From Alphaproteobacteria bacterium (lineage in GTDB: Bacteria > Pseudomonadota > Alphaproteobacteria > Micavibrionales > UBA2020), in NCBI GenBank assembly GCA_020853455.1, contig JADYYV010000353.1, forward strand, positions 1 through 15,897: DNA of 15,897 nucleotides, given 5' to 3'. The first letter of the stretch is position 1; every line of letters starts with the position of its first letter. Below, in pieces: positions 1 through 7,129 of this stretch. The position numbers and the translations under genes were made by a program. Under the pieces are notes generated by a model. The model was not told the DNA's origin and searched no databases. It saw nothing but the letters and a program-made list of their open reading frames with translations.

Positions 1-188
1 CCCCTGCTTTCGTCAACGACAACCTGAAACCAGGTTTCAACGCCGCCGCGCAATTGAACGAACAGGAAATCATCGACCGCCTGATGGCGCTGCACGACGC
101 GCTGCCGCCGCATCTGGCCGCCGAAGTGGAAAAGAAAATGGCGGCGGCACGAAACGCGCCGCCGCCACAACAATCGGCGTTGTTCTGA
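1..188 (+). CDS. C-terminal end of an unidentified protein (5' end outside window)
   Basis: An open frame runs from the window edge (codons in register with position 3) to a TGA at 186-188. It shows the last 61 residues of a protein. The visible part has a helical, charged stretch (LNEQEIIDRLMALHDALP, then HLAAEVEKKMAAAR), a proline-rich tail and the ending QSALF. No catalytic motif is visible and I do not recognise the family. No start lies in the window, so it is a truncated view and not necessarily a small gene. Its stop codon directly abuts the stop codon of the convergent SPFH gene, with no bases between. Codon use with G/C-rich third positions matches neighbouring genes, which supports real coding. 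Confidence 0.5.
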   Translation, partial: PAFVNDNLKPGFNAAAQLNEQEIIDRLMALHDALPPHLAAEVEKKMAAARNAPPPQQSALF

Positions 189-1058
189 TTACTTGCCGTT
201 CGACAGCAGGCCTTCCGGAATATTCAGGAAGTTGCCGCCCGAACCGCCGCTGGTAATTTTCGGCAGCTGGCCGTCCCATTTCTGGACCGCTTCGTACATG
301 ATAAGCGACTGGTTTTTCGCCAGCGCCTCGTTCTGGATCATCATCGATTCAGCATCGGCGCGCGCGGCGATCAGGCGCTGTTTTGCCTGTTCCTCGATCT
401 GCACGGTCTGGTTCTTGGCCATTTCGGCGCTCTGCACCGCCACCACTTTCGCCTCGACCGCGTTTTCAAACTGGTCCTGGAAATCGCTGTTGGTCAGCGC
501 AAAGGCGGAAACCGAAATGCCATGCACCTTCAAATCCGCCGCGATCATTTCCTCGATGCCGTTCTGCGCCTTCAGGCGGTTGGCGATCAGGTCCATCGCC
601 GCCCACTGGCCGATGACGTTTTTCCTCGACGACGTGACGACCTGCGGGATCAGCTTATCTTCCCACATCGTTCCTACGTCGGTGTACATCTTCACTGTCG
701 CCGAAGGATCGAGCGAGTAGTTGATCGCGAATTTGATCTGCGCCTGCTGCACGTCTTTCGTATAGACCGACGTGTCGCCATCCTGGCGCATCACGCGGTT
801 GTCCAGCTGCGTGATGCTCGACATCACGGGCACCACGATGTAAACGCCGGGCGGATAGGCATCGGGATCGACCTTGCCGAGCGTTTTCTTGACGCCCGTA
901 TGCCCCGCATCGACCACGATCACGGTCGAGAGGAAGAAATAACCGCCGATCATCAGGGCAAAGATGATCAAACCAAGTTTTTTGCCAAAGCCTTCCATTT
1001 TGGGGAACCTTTCATGCAGATTGACGATATTGGAATTTGGGTTTTGCGCGCGCGCCAT
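189..1058 (-). CDS. SPFH/prohibitin-family membrane protein
   Basis: 289 residues. After a short polar N-terminus there is one membrane segment (about residues 28-47, LGLIIFALMIGGYFFLSTVI). An SPFH/Band-7 domain follows (about 48-200: VDAGHTGVKKTLGKV, PPGVYIVVPVMSSITQLDNR), then an alanine/glutamate-rich coiled coil (about 200-250) typical of prohibitins, then a glycine-rich tail. SPFH proteins form membrane-associated ring or cage assemblies, often with membrane proteases. No FtsH or NfeD partner is visible here, so its exact role is open. Start choice is uncertain. The Met at 1058 has a weak Shine-Dalgarno site but fits a promoter candidate 30-odd nt upstream. The Met at 998 (residue 21, MEGFGKK) has AAAGG 9 nt ahead and would give a 269-residue protein with the membrane segment almost at the N-terminus. 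Confidence 0.85.
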   Translation of the reverse strand: MARAQNPNSNIVNLHERFPKMEGFGKKLGLIIFALMIGGYFFLSTVIVVDAGHTGVKKTLGKVDPDAYPPGVYIVVPVMSSITQLDNRVMRQDGDTSVYTKDVQQAQIKFAINYSLDPSATVKMYTDVGTMWEDKLIPQVVTSSRKNVIGQWAAMDLIANRLKAQNGIEEMIAADLKVHGISVSAFALTNSDFQDQFENAVEAKVVAVQSAEMAKNQTVQIEEQAKQRLIAARADAESMMIQNEALAKNQSLIMYEAVQKWDGQLPKITSGGSGGNFLNIPEGLLSNGK

Positions 1059-1096
1059 TGTGGCGATAAACTTTCAAAAAAGACTGTCAGGACTGG

Positions 1097-1125
1097 ATAT
1101 TAGGTCTATTTCTTGCAGCGGGCAA
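1097..1125 (-). promoter_or_regulatory. Candidate sigma-70 promoter for the SPFH gene
   Basis: On the minus strand TTGCCC (1120-1125) is followed after 17 nt by TAATAT (1097-1102). Each hexamer matches the sigma-70 consensus at four of six positions. A start site near 1090 would give a leader of about 30 nt to the Met at 1058. The position in the divergent SPFH/RND intergenic region makes it plausible, but it is a pattern match only. Confidence 0.3.
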
Positions 1126-1235
1126 CGGGGCTGCGCAGGCGGGTAATTCCATATCGCTCAAACTCCCCCGAAAGCGCAGGATTTCCGCCAGTCCCGCGTG
1201 TTAACCAGAACATCGAAACCCGGGAAAAAACTGCC

Positions 1236-2324
1236 ATGTCCAAGAAACCCGTCATCATCACGCTCCTCGTCATTGCCGCCATCGCGGCGGGTGGCTGGTA
1301 TTGGTATTCACATAAATCAGGCAGCGGGGACGACAAGAAACCCAAAGGCCCGCAGGCCGTCGTGACCGCCGCGGTCGAGGCGCGCGACATCACCTCCACC
1401 ATCAATGCCGTCGGCTCGCTCATCGCGGGCGAAGCCGCCGCCATCCATGCCGAAGTATCCGGACAGGTGCAGGAAGTGCTGTTCGAGGAAGGCAAGCCCG
1501 TCAAAAAAGGCGACACGCTGATCAAGATGGATTCCAGCCTGATCGAAACCGAATACGCCAAGGCCAAGGCCGCGCTCGATGTCGCCGCCGCCACCTTCCA
1601 GCGTGACGACAAGCTGAAATCGGGCGGCTTCGTCGCCGGCCAGCAATGGGATGTGTCGCGCGCCGATTACCGCGCCGCGCAGGCCGCGGTATCGAACGCC
1701 GAAATCCTGCTGACCAAATCGACCATCAAGGCGCCGTTCGACGGCGTCGCGGGCCTGCGCAGTTTTTCGCCCGGCGATTACGCGACCGCGGGGCAGGAAC
1801 TGACCAACGTCGTCGCGCTCGACCCGCTGAAGATTGAATTCACCGTGCCCGAAAAAGATTACGCGACCGTGAAACAGGGCCAGAAAATCTCTTTTAACGT
1901 CGATGCCTTTCCGGACCGGAAATTCACCGGCGAAATCTACGCCATCGACCCGCGCATCAACCCCGAAAACCGCAACTTCACCGTGAAAGCGACCATCCCG
2001 AATACGGACGGCGCGCTGCGCCCCGGCATGTATGCGCGCATCGGCATCGAAACGCAGACGCGGCAGGCCGTGCCGATGATTCCGGAGGAAGCCGTCATTC
2101 CGCAAGGCAGCGACAGCTATGTGTTCACCATCAACGGCAGCAAGGCGCAGCGCAAAAAAATCACGCTGGGCGAGCGCCAGGCCGGATCGGTCGAGGTGCG
2201 CGAAGGGCTGACGGCGGGCGATAAAGTCATCACCGCCGGCACCATGAAGCTGAAGGACGGCAGCGACGTTGCCGAACAGAAACAAGACGCCGCCCCCGCC
2301 CCTGCCCCCGCCAAAGCGGAGTAA
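1236..2324 (+). CDS. RND efflux periplasmic adaptor (HlyD/MFP family)
   Basis: 362 residues from ATG 1236. The open frame extends further upstream, but MSKKPVIITLLVIAAIAAGG is a natural membrane anchor and the upstream residues look non-coding. The order is: N-terminal transmembrane/signal segment (6-24); first barrel-sandwich half (about 65-103, AEVSGQVQEVLFEEGKPVKK); short alpha-hairpin (about 104-160, AKAALDVAAATFQRDD); second lipoyl half (IKAPFDGVAGLR, 164-175); beta-barrel (about 198-275); membrane-proximal domain; Ala/Pro-rich tail. Such adaptors bridge an inner-membrane RND pump and an outer-membrane TolC-type channel. The pump gene starts 7 nt downstream, which fixes the role. It most resembles the MexE/MexH/MdtA type; the substrate cannot be told. 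No lipobox cysteine is present, so it is probably anchored by its helix. Confidence 0.93.
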   Translation: MSKKPVIITLLVIAAIAAGGWYWYSHKSGSGDDKKPKGPQAVVTAAVEARDITSTINAVGSLIAGEAAAIHAEVSGQVQEVLFEEGKPVKKGDTLIKMDSSLIETEYAKAKAALDVAAATFQRDDKLKSGGFVAGQQWDVSRADYRAAQAAVSNAEILLTKSTIKAPFDGVAGLRSFSPGDYATAGQELTNVVALDPLKIEFTVPEKDYATVKQGQKISFNVDAFPDRKFTGEIYAIDPRINPENRNFTVKATIPNTDGALRPGMYARIGIETQTRQAVPMIPEEAVIPQGSDSYVFTINGSKAQRKKITLGERQAGSVEVREGLTAGDKVITAGTMKLKDGSDVAEQKQDAAPAPAPAKAE

Positions 2325-2331
2325 CCGAAGA

Positions 2332-5300
2332 ATGACGCTTCCCGAACTTTGCATCAAGCGCCCGGTTTTCGCGACGGTGATGAGCCTTTTCCTCATCCTG
2401 CTCGGGCTTGTGTCATACTCGCGCCTGTCGGTGCGCGAATACCCGAACATCGACGAGCCGATCGTCACCGTTTCCACCAGCTACCTGGGCGCGAGCGCCG
2501 AGATCATGGAATCGCAAGTGACCAAGGTGCTGGAAGATTCGCTTGCCGGGATTGAAGGCATCGAGATCATGTCGTCGATCAGCCGGTCGGAAAGCAGCCA
2601 GATCACGCTGCGCTTTGTCATCAGCCGCGACCCCGACGACGCCGCCAACGACGTGCGCGACCGCGTGGCGCGCGTGAGATCCCAGCTGCCCGACGAAGTC
2701 GACGACCCGACGGTCGCCAAGGTCGAGGCCGATGCGCAGCCGATCATCTACCTCGCCTTCACCAGCGACCGCCTGTCCGCCATGGAAATCACCGATTACG
2801 CCGACCGCTATGTGCAGGACCGGCTGCAGAACGTGGAGGGTGTCGCGCAGGCCGTGATCCTGGGCGAACGCCGCAAATCGATGCGTATCTGGCTCGACCC
2901 GCAGCGCCTCGCCGCCGCGAAACTTGCGCCATCGGATGTCGAGGCGGCGCTGCGCAGCCAGAACGTCGAAATTCCCGCCGGCCGCATCGAAAGCAGCAAG
3001 CGCGAATTCACCGTGCTGTCCGAAACCGATATGCGCGACGTGGGCCAGTTCGAAAACCTGATCCTGAAGCGCAACGGCGCGTCGTTTGTGCGGCTGCGCG
3101 ATGTGGGCCGCGCCGAAATCGCGCCCGAAGACGAACGCCGCGTCGTGCGTTTCAACGGCAAGAACGCGGTTGCGCTGGGCGTCATCAAGCAGGCGACCGC
3201 CAACCCGCTCAGCGTGTCGCAGGGCATCCAGAAACTGCTGCCGGATATCCGCAGCTCCCTGCCCGAAGGCATGAACATCGAAATCGCGCATGATACCTCC
3301 GTCTTCATCGACCGGTCGATCAATGCCGTGTATCACACGATTTTCGAGGCGGTCGCGCTGGTGCTGCTGGTGATCTTTTTCTTCCTGCGCTCCTTCCGCT
3401 CCACCTTTATCCCGCTGGTCACGATTCCTATTTCGCTGATCGGCGTATGCTTTGCGATGTATGTGATGGGTTACACCATCAACACGCTGACGCTGCTGGC
3501 CTTCGTCCTGGCAATCGGCCTGGTGGTCGACGACGCGATCGTCGTGCTGGAAAACATTTTCCGCCATATCGAGGAAGGGAAATCCCCGCGCGAGGCGTCG
3601 CTGATCGGCGGCAGGGAAATCGCCTTCGCCGTCATCGCCATGACTATCACGCTGGCGGCCGTCTATGCGCCCATCGCGCTGTCGACCGGCAAGACGGGCA
3701 AGCTGTTCGTCGAATTCGCCCTGACGCTGGCGGGCGCGGTCATCATTTCGGGTTTCGTCGCGCTGACGCTGACGCCGATGCTGTGTTCAAAAATGCTGTC
3801 TGCGCACAAGGAAAAACACGGCCGCGTTTATAACGCCATCGAAAGCTTCCTTGAAAAACTCACAAGCGGCTATGGCCGGCTGCTGGCGCTGGCCCTGTCG
3901 TGGCGCTCTGTCATCGTCATCATCGGCATCGCGGTTGCGGGCGCGAACGTGGCGCTTTTGACGATCATCAAATCCGAACTTGCCCCCATCGAGGATCGCG
4001 GCACGATCGTCGTGCGCGCATCCGCGCCGGAAGGCTCCACCATCGGTTACATGACCGAATGGATGAAAAAGCTGGAACCCATCGCGGCATCGGTCGGCGA
4101 AATCGAGAAATATTTCGTGGTCGCGGGCAGCCCGACCGTTTCCGACGGCATCGCCTTCCTGCGCCTGAAACCGTGGGAAGAGCGCAAGCGCAAGCAGCAG
4201 GACATCACCAAGGAAATCACCCCCAAAGTCGTCGCCCAGACCGCGGGCATCAGCGCGTTTCCGCGCAACCCGCCTTCGCTGGGCGGCTCCGTGCGCTCCA
4301 GCCCCGTGCAGATGGTCATCCTGACCAGCGGCACCTATCAGGATCTCGACAAGGCCGTGACGCAGCTGGTGCAGGATTTCGCCACATATCCCGGCATGAC
4401 CGACGTCGATACCAACCTGCGCATGAACAAGCCGCAGCTGAACATCCAGCTGGACCGCGACAAAACCGCCGCCGTCGACGCCGATATCGACGCCGCCGGC
4501 CGCACGCTGGAAACCCTGCTGGGCGGGCGGCAGGTCACAAGGTACAAGGACCGCGGCGAGCAATACGACGTGATCGTGCAGGTGTCGGACGAGCAGCGCG
4601 AACGCCCGCAGGACCTGACGGATATTTATGTCCGCAATTCCAAGGACGACATGATCAAGCTGTCCAACCTTGTCACCATCAGGGAAACGGTCGCCCCGCG
4701 CGAGCTGAACCACTTCAACCAGCTGCGCGCCGCCGACATCACCGCCAGCCTTGCCCCCGGCTATGCGCTGGGCGAGGTGCTGGCCTATGCCGATAAGCGC
4801 GCGAAAGAAGTTTTGCCGCCCGGCTTCATCGTCGATTACAACGGCGAATCCCGCGAATTCAAGGATTCAGGATCGAGCATCGCGCTGACCTTCGCGCTTG
4901 CCATCGCCTTTATCTATCTTGTGCTGTCGGCGCAGTTCGAAAGCTTCGTGGGCCCGTTCATCATCATGCTGTCGGTGCCGCTGTCGATTGCGGGCGCGCT
5001 GCTGGCGCTGTACCTGACGGGCGGTACGCTGAACATCTACAGCCAGATCGGGCTTGTGACGCTGATCGGCCTTATTACCAAGCACGGCATCCTGATCGTC
5101 GAATTCGCCAACCAGGAACGGGAGAAAAACAATATCGGCCGCCGCGAGGCCGTGACGCAGGCGGCATTGATGCGTCTTCGTCCCATCCTGATGACAACCG
5201 GCGCGATGGTGCTGGGCGCGCTGCCGCTGGCGCTTGCCACGGGCGCCGGCGCGGAAAGCCGCCAGCAGATCGGCTGGGTCATCATCGGCGGCATGAGCAT

Positions 5301-5379
5301 CGGGACGTTCTTTACCCTGTTTATCGTGCCGGTCGTCTACAGCCTGCTGTCGCGCAAGGAAATGCCCAAACATGCCTAA
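2332..5379 (+). CDS. RND (HAE1-type) inner-membrane efflux pump
   Basis: 1015 residues, the usual length of hydrophobe/amphiphile efflux RND proteins. I chose ATG 2332 (MTLPELCIKRPVFATVM) because GGAG at 2318-2321, overlapping the adaptor stop, lies 10 nt ahead, and RND proteins typically begin just before the RPVFA motif. The proton-relay aspartates are D400-D401 in GLVVDDAIVVLENI (TM4, equivalent to AcrB D407/D408), and the TM10 lysine is K917 in GLITKHGILIVEFAN (AcrB K940). Two large periplasmic loops follow TM1 and TM7, and the C-terminal helices end GTFFTLFIVPVVYSLLSRKE. The pump uses the proton gradient to expel substrates from periplasm or membrane, as a trimer with the adaptor. It looks like the MexF/MexI/VexF branch. 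No outer-membrane factor or regulator gene is adjacent, so a TolC homologue elsewhere is presumably shared. Confidence 0.95.
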   Translation: MTLPELCIKRPVFATVMSLFLILLGLVSYSRLSVREYPNIDEPIVTVSTSYLGASAEIMESQVTKVLEDSLAGIEGIEIMSSISRSESSQITLRFVISRDPDDAANDVRDRVARVRSQLPDEVDDPTVAKVEADAQPIIYLAFTSDRLSAMEITDYADRYVQDRLQNVEGVAQAVILGERRKSMRIWLDPQRLAAAKLAPSDVEAALRSQNVEIPAGRIESSKREFTVLSETDMRDVGQFENLILKRNGASFVRLRDVGRAEIAPEDERRVVRFNGKNAVALGVIKQATANPLSVSQGIQKLLPDIRSSLPEGMNIEIAHDTSVFIDRSINAVYHTIFEAVALVLLVIFFFLRSFRSTFIPLVTIPISLIGVCFAMYVMGYTINTLTLLAFVLAIGLVVDDAIVVLENIFRHIEEGKSPREASLIGGREIAFAVIAMTITLAAVYAPIALSTGKTGKLFVEFALTLAGAVIISGFVALTLTPMLCSKMLSAHKEKHGRVYNAIESFLEKLTSGYGRLLALALSWRSVIVIIGIAVAGANVALLTIIKSELAPIEDRGTIVVRASAPEGSTIGYMTEWMKKLEPIAASVGEIEKYFVVAGSPTVSDGIAFLRLKPWEERKRKQQDITKEITPKVVAQTAGISAFPRNPPSLGGSVRSSPVQMVILTSGTYQDLDKAVTQLVQDFATYPGMTDVDTNLRMNKPQLNIQLDRDKTAAVDADIDAAGRTLETLLGGRQVTRYKDRGEQYDVIVQVSDEQRERPQDLTDIYVRNSKDDMIKLSNLVTIRETVAPRELNHFNQLRAADITASLAPGYALGEVLAYADKRAKEVLPPGFIVDYNGESREFKDSGSSIALTFALAIAFIYLVLSAQFESFVGPFIIMLSVPLSIAGALLALYLTGGTLNIYSQIGLVTLIGLITKHGILIVEFANQEREKNNIGRREAVTQAALMRLRPILMTTGAMVLGALPLALATGAGAESRQQIGWVIIGGMSIGTFFTLFIVPVVYSLLSRKEMPKHA

Positions 5380-5725
5380 GAAACCGATACTGGAAAACAA
5401 GCACAGGGCGGTCATTTCCAAGACCGCATTCGCCGCGCGCATGGCGCGCTGGCTGGGGCTGACGCTGGCGATTATCTTCGTTTCGCTGGTCGCGGGCGTT
5501 CTGGGCTATCACTGGTTTGAAAACATGGCGTGGATCGACGCACTGCTGAACGCGGCGATGATTTTGGGCGGCATGGGCGAGGTCGATGCGCTGCATACCG
5601 TCGGCGGAAAATTGTTCGCGGCGTTCTACGCGCTTTATTCCGGCATATTGCTGGTTGTGTGCGGCGGGTTATTGCTGGTGCCGGTGTTTCACCGCGTACT
5701 GCATCATTTCCACGCGGAAAACTGA
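5372..5725 (+). CDS. Small two-helix membrane protein resembling a 2TM ion-channel fold
   Basis: 117 residues. ATG 5372 lies inside the last codons of the RND pump gene (8-nt overlap), with AAGGA at 5356-5360, so it is probably translated from the pump mRNA by coupling. The order is: basic N-terminus (1-27); TM1 (about 28-47, LGLTLAIIFVSLVAGVLGYH); amphipathic segment ENMAWIDALLNAAMIL (50-65); GGMGEVD (66-72); TM2 (about 80-104); His-rich cytoplasmic tail (FHRVLHHFHAEN). The helix, re-entrant loop, helix plan resembles 2TM potassium-channel pores, with GGMGEVD where a filter such as TVGYGD would sit. The filter is not canonical, so ion conduction is inference only. It could instead be an accessory subunit of the pump or unrelated to it. 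The gene is real: it has strong coding character and ends flush against the next gene. Confidence 0.8.
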   Translation: MPKKPILENKHRAVISKTAFAARMARWLGLTLAIIFVSLVAGVLGYHWFENMAWIDALLNAAMILGGMGEVDALHTVGGKLFAAFYALYSGILLVVCGGLLLVPVFHRVLHHFHAEN

Positions 5726-6088
5726 TCAGTTCGGCTTGGGGGCGTTTTTTGCCGCGGGCGCTGCCTGCGCGGGCAGCTTGCGGATCACGTCGCAAAGATC
5801 CTCGCGGATGTCCTGTTCACGGATCGCATGGAAAGCGTCGTTCAGGATATTCAGGCGCGCTGGCGTGACGGGCTCATAGGCGGCGCGCAGCAGCGCGGAT
5901 TGCGGCCCCGGCGCGGGTTCGGAAAAGCTGCCGGTCATTTCGTTATCAAGCTCCAGCCCCGCATCCTGCTGCAGTTTCATCAGCGCGTCGGCAAGCTTGT
6001 CGCAGCCCACGCGGCGCAACGCGTTATCGGCGCGGTCCAGCAGCGGCCCCGCATCGGCAATCACGAAAAGCGTGTCTAGATCAGCCAT
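5726..6088 (-). CDS. Hypothetical protein, 120 residues
   Basis: I do not recognise this family. The start at 6088 (MADLDTLFVIADAG) is preferred over an upstream Met at 6118 because CGAGG sits 6 nt ahead. No signal peptide or membrane helix is visible. The protein is mostly helical: a leucine/aspartate-rich N-terminal half (residues 1-50, LLDRADNALRRVGCDKLADALMKLQQDAG), a central Pro/Gly linker (about 58-63), a second helical part (AYEPVTPARLNILNDAFHAIREQDIREDLCDVIRKL, in pieces), and an Ala/Pro/Lys tail. It is the last gene of the minus-strand nrdR-nusB run, 56 nt after nusB. Its TGA directly abuts the TGA of the convergent channel-like gene. Confidence 0.65.
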   Translation of the reverse strand: MADLDTLFVIADAGPLLDRADNALRRVGCDKLADALMKLQQDAGLELDNEMTGSFSEPAPGPQSALLRAAYEPVTPARLNILNDAFHAIREQDIREDLCDVIRKLPAQAAPAAKNAPKPN

Positions 6089-6144
6089 CCTGTACCTCGT
6101 CCCGCGATTATATCGCAAACCGGGTTAAGAAATTTTTAACGCCG

Positions 6145-6657
6145 TTATTCGCGCACGGTTTTGGCGATTTTATCGAGGACGGCGTTCACCAGCTTGCGTT
6201 CCGGCCCGTCATAGAAGCCGTTGGTGACGTTGAGATAATCATGGATGATGATGCCGGTATCGGTCTTGCCATGCGCCAGCAGTTCATAGGCGCCGGCGCG
6301 CAAAATGGCATCCAGCAGGGTTTCGACTTCGGCGATTTTTCCGGCGGCAAGCGCGGCGGCGACAACGCCATCCACATCGCCCCAGCGTTTTTGCAGACCA
6401 AGGACAATATCATTCAGCAATTCTTCATCGGGCGGCACAAAGGTGTCGCCGTCCAGCGTAAAGCCGCTGCGGTGGTCGATATATTCGCGCACGGCGGATT
6501 TTGCGTCCTGGTTATTCAGGCGCATCTGGTACAGCACCTGCACGGCGGCCAGGCGCGCGGCTGTTTTGCGCGCGTTTTTCGAGCCGGCGTTTTTCTTCAC
6601 CGCGCGCTTTTCCGCCGCTTTGGGCGGAAGCTTGGTGATTTTCTGTTTATCAACCAT
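6145..6657 (-). CDS. nusB: Transcription antitermination factor NusB
   Basis: 170 residues from ATG 6657, which lies 8 nt inside the 3' end of nrdR. The open frame extends to 6702, but that would overlap nrdR further. After a basic, low-complexity N-terminal extension (1-30, rich in Lys/Ala) comes the NusB fold: ARLAAVQVLYQM (34-45), ELLNDIVLGL (79-88), LLDAILRAGAYELL (114-127), IIIHDYLNVTNGF (136-148) and KLVNAVLDKIAK (155-166). NusB binds NusE (ribosomal S10) and boxA RNA in the rRNA antitermination complex. The basic extension makes it somewhat longer than the ~140-residue E. coli protein and could add RNA contacts (inference). Translation is probably coupled to nrdR. Confidence 0.93.
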   Translation of the reverse strand: MVDKQKITKLPPKAAEKRAVKKNAGSKNARKTAARLAAVQVLYQMRLNNQDAKSAVREYIDHRSGFTLDGDTFVPPDEELLNDIVLGLQKRWGDVDGVVAAALAAGKIAEVETLLDAILRAGAYELLAHGKTDTGIIIHDYLNVTNGFYDGPERKLVNAVLDKIAKTVRE

Positions 6658-7123
6658 TGCTGACTTTCTTGCAGACGTGTTCGACACCGGCGAGGAAGTC
6701 ATTGTAGTCCTTCACCTCGCGGAAGTCTTTATAAACCGACGCGTAGCGGACATAGGCGACGGGGTCGAGCTGGGAGAGCGCCTGCATCGCCTTTTCGCCG
6801 ATTTCCTTGGTCGTCACGTCGCTTTCGCCGGATTGTTCCAGCTGGCGGACGATATCATTCGCCACGCGCTCGATCACATCGGCGTCGACGGGGCGTTTTT
6901 GCAGGCACAATTTGAGCGAGCGCATCAGTTTGTTGCGGTCGAACGGCTCGCGCTTGCCGTTGTTTTTCACCACGATAATTTCGCGCAGCTGCACGCGCTC
7001 GAAAGTCGTGAAGCGCGCTTCGCAATCGGGGCATTCGCGGCGGCGGCGGATGGCGGCGTCGTCTTCCGTCGGGCGGCTGTCTTTGACCTGCGTGTTCGTT
7101 CCAACGCAAAAGGGGCAACGCAT
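6650..7123 (-). CDS. nrdR: Ribonucleotide reductase repressor NrdR
   Basis: 157 residues, the normal family length. It begins MRCPFC with a zinc-ribbon formed by C3, C6, C31 and C34 (CPFC ... CPDC). The typical SRPTEDDAAIRRRRECP segment follows, then an ATP-cone domain (about 49-139: VVKNNGKREPFDRNKLMRSL, and VAYVRYASVYKDF near its end). NrdR senses ATP/dATP and represses ribonucleotide reductase genes by binding NrdR boxes. No ribonucleotide reductase gene lies in the window. The start is well supported: GGAG lies 9 nt upstream, and the AAGGAGTAA that supplies it is the last two codons plus stop of glyA, only 6 nt away. The 3' end overlaps the nusB start by 8 nt. Confidence 0.97.
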   Translation of the reverse strand: MRCPFCVGTNTQVKDSRPTEDDAAIRRRRECPDCEARFTTFERVQLREIIVVKNNGKREPFDRNKLMRSLKLCLQKRPVDADVIERVANDIVRQLEQSGESDVTTKEIGEKAMQALSQLDPVAYVRYASVYKDFREVKDYNDFLAGVEHVCKKVSNG

Positions 7124-7129
7124 GTTTCG

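Noticed and set aside
1115..1134. Small hairpin GCAGC...GCTGC in the SPFH/RND intergenic region, considered as an operator for the efflux operon
   Set aside because: Only a 5-bp stem with a 10-nt loop in GC-rich sequence. No TetR or MarR gene is adjacent, so chance explains it.
2413..3567. 384-codon minus-strand open frame within the RND pump gene
   Set aside because: It is an antisense shadow of the HAE1 pump with His/Asp/Gln-rich composition and no recognisable motifs. The same applies to 3787-4713 and 1317-2477.
6089..6144. Possible terminator after nusB (GTTAA...TTAAC)
   Set aside because: The stem is 5 AT-rich base pairs and there is no clear U-tract. The next gene follows after only 56 nt with its own good RBS, so co-transcription is more likely.
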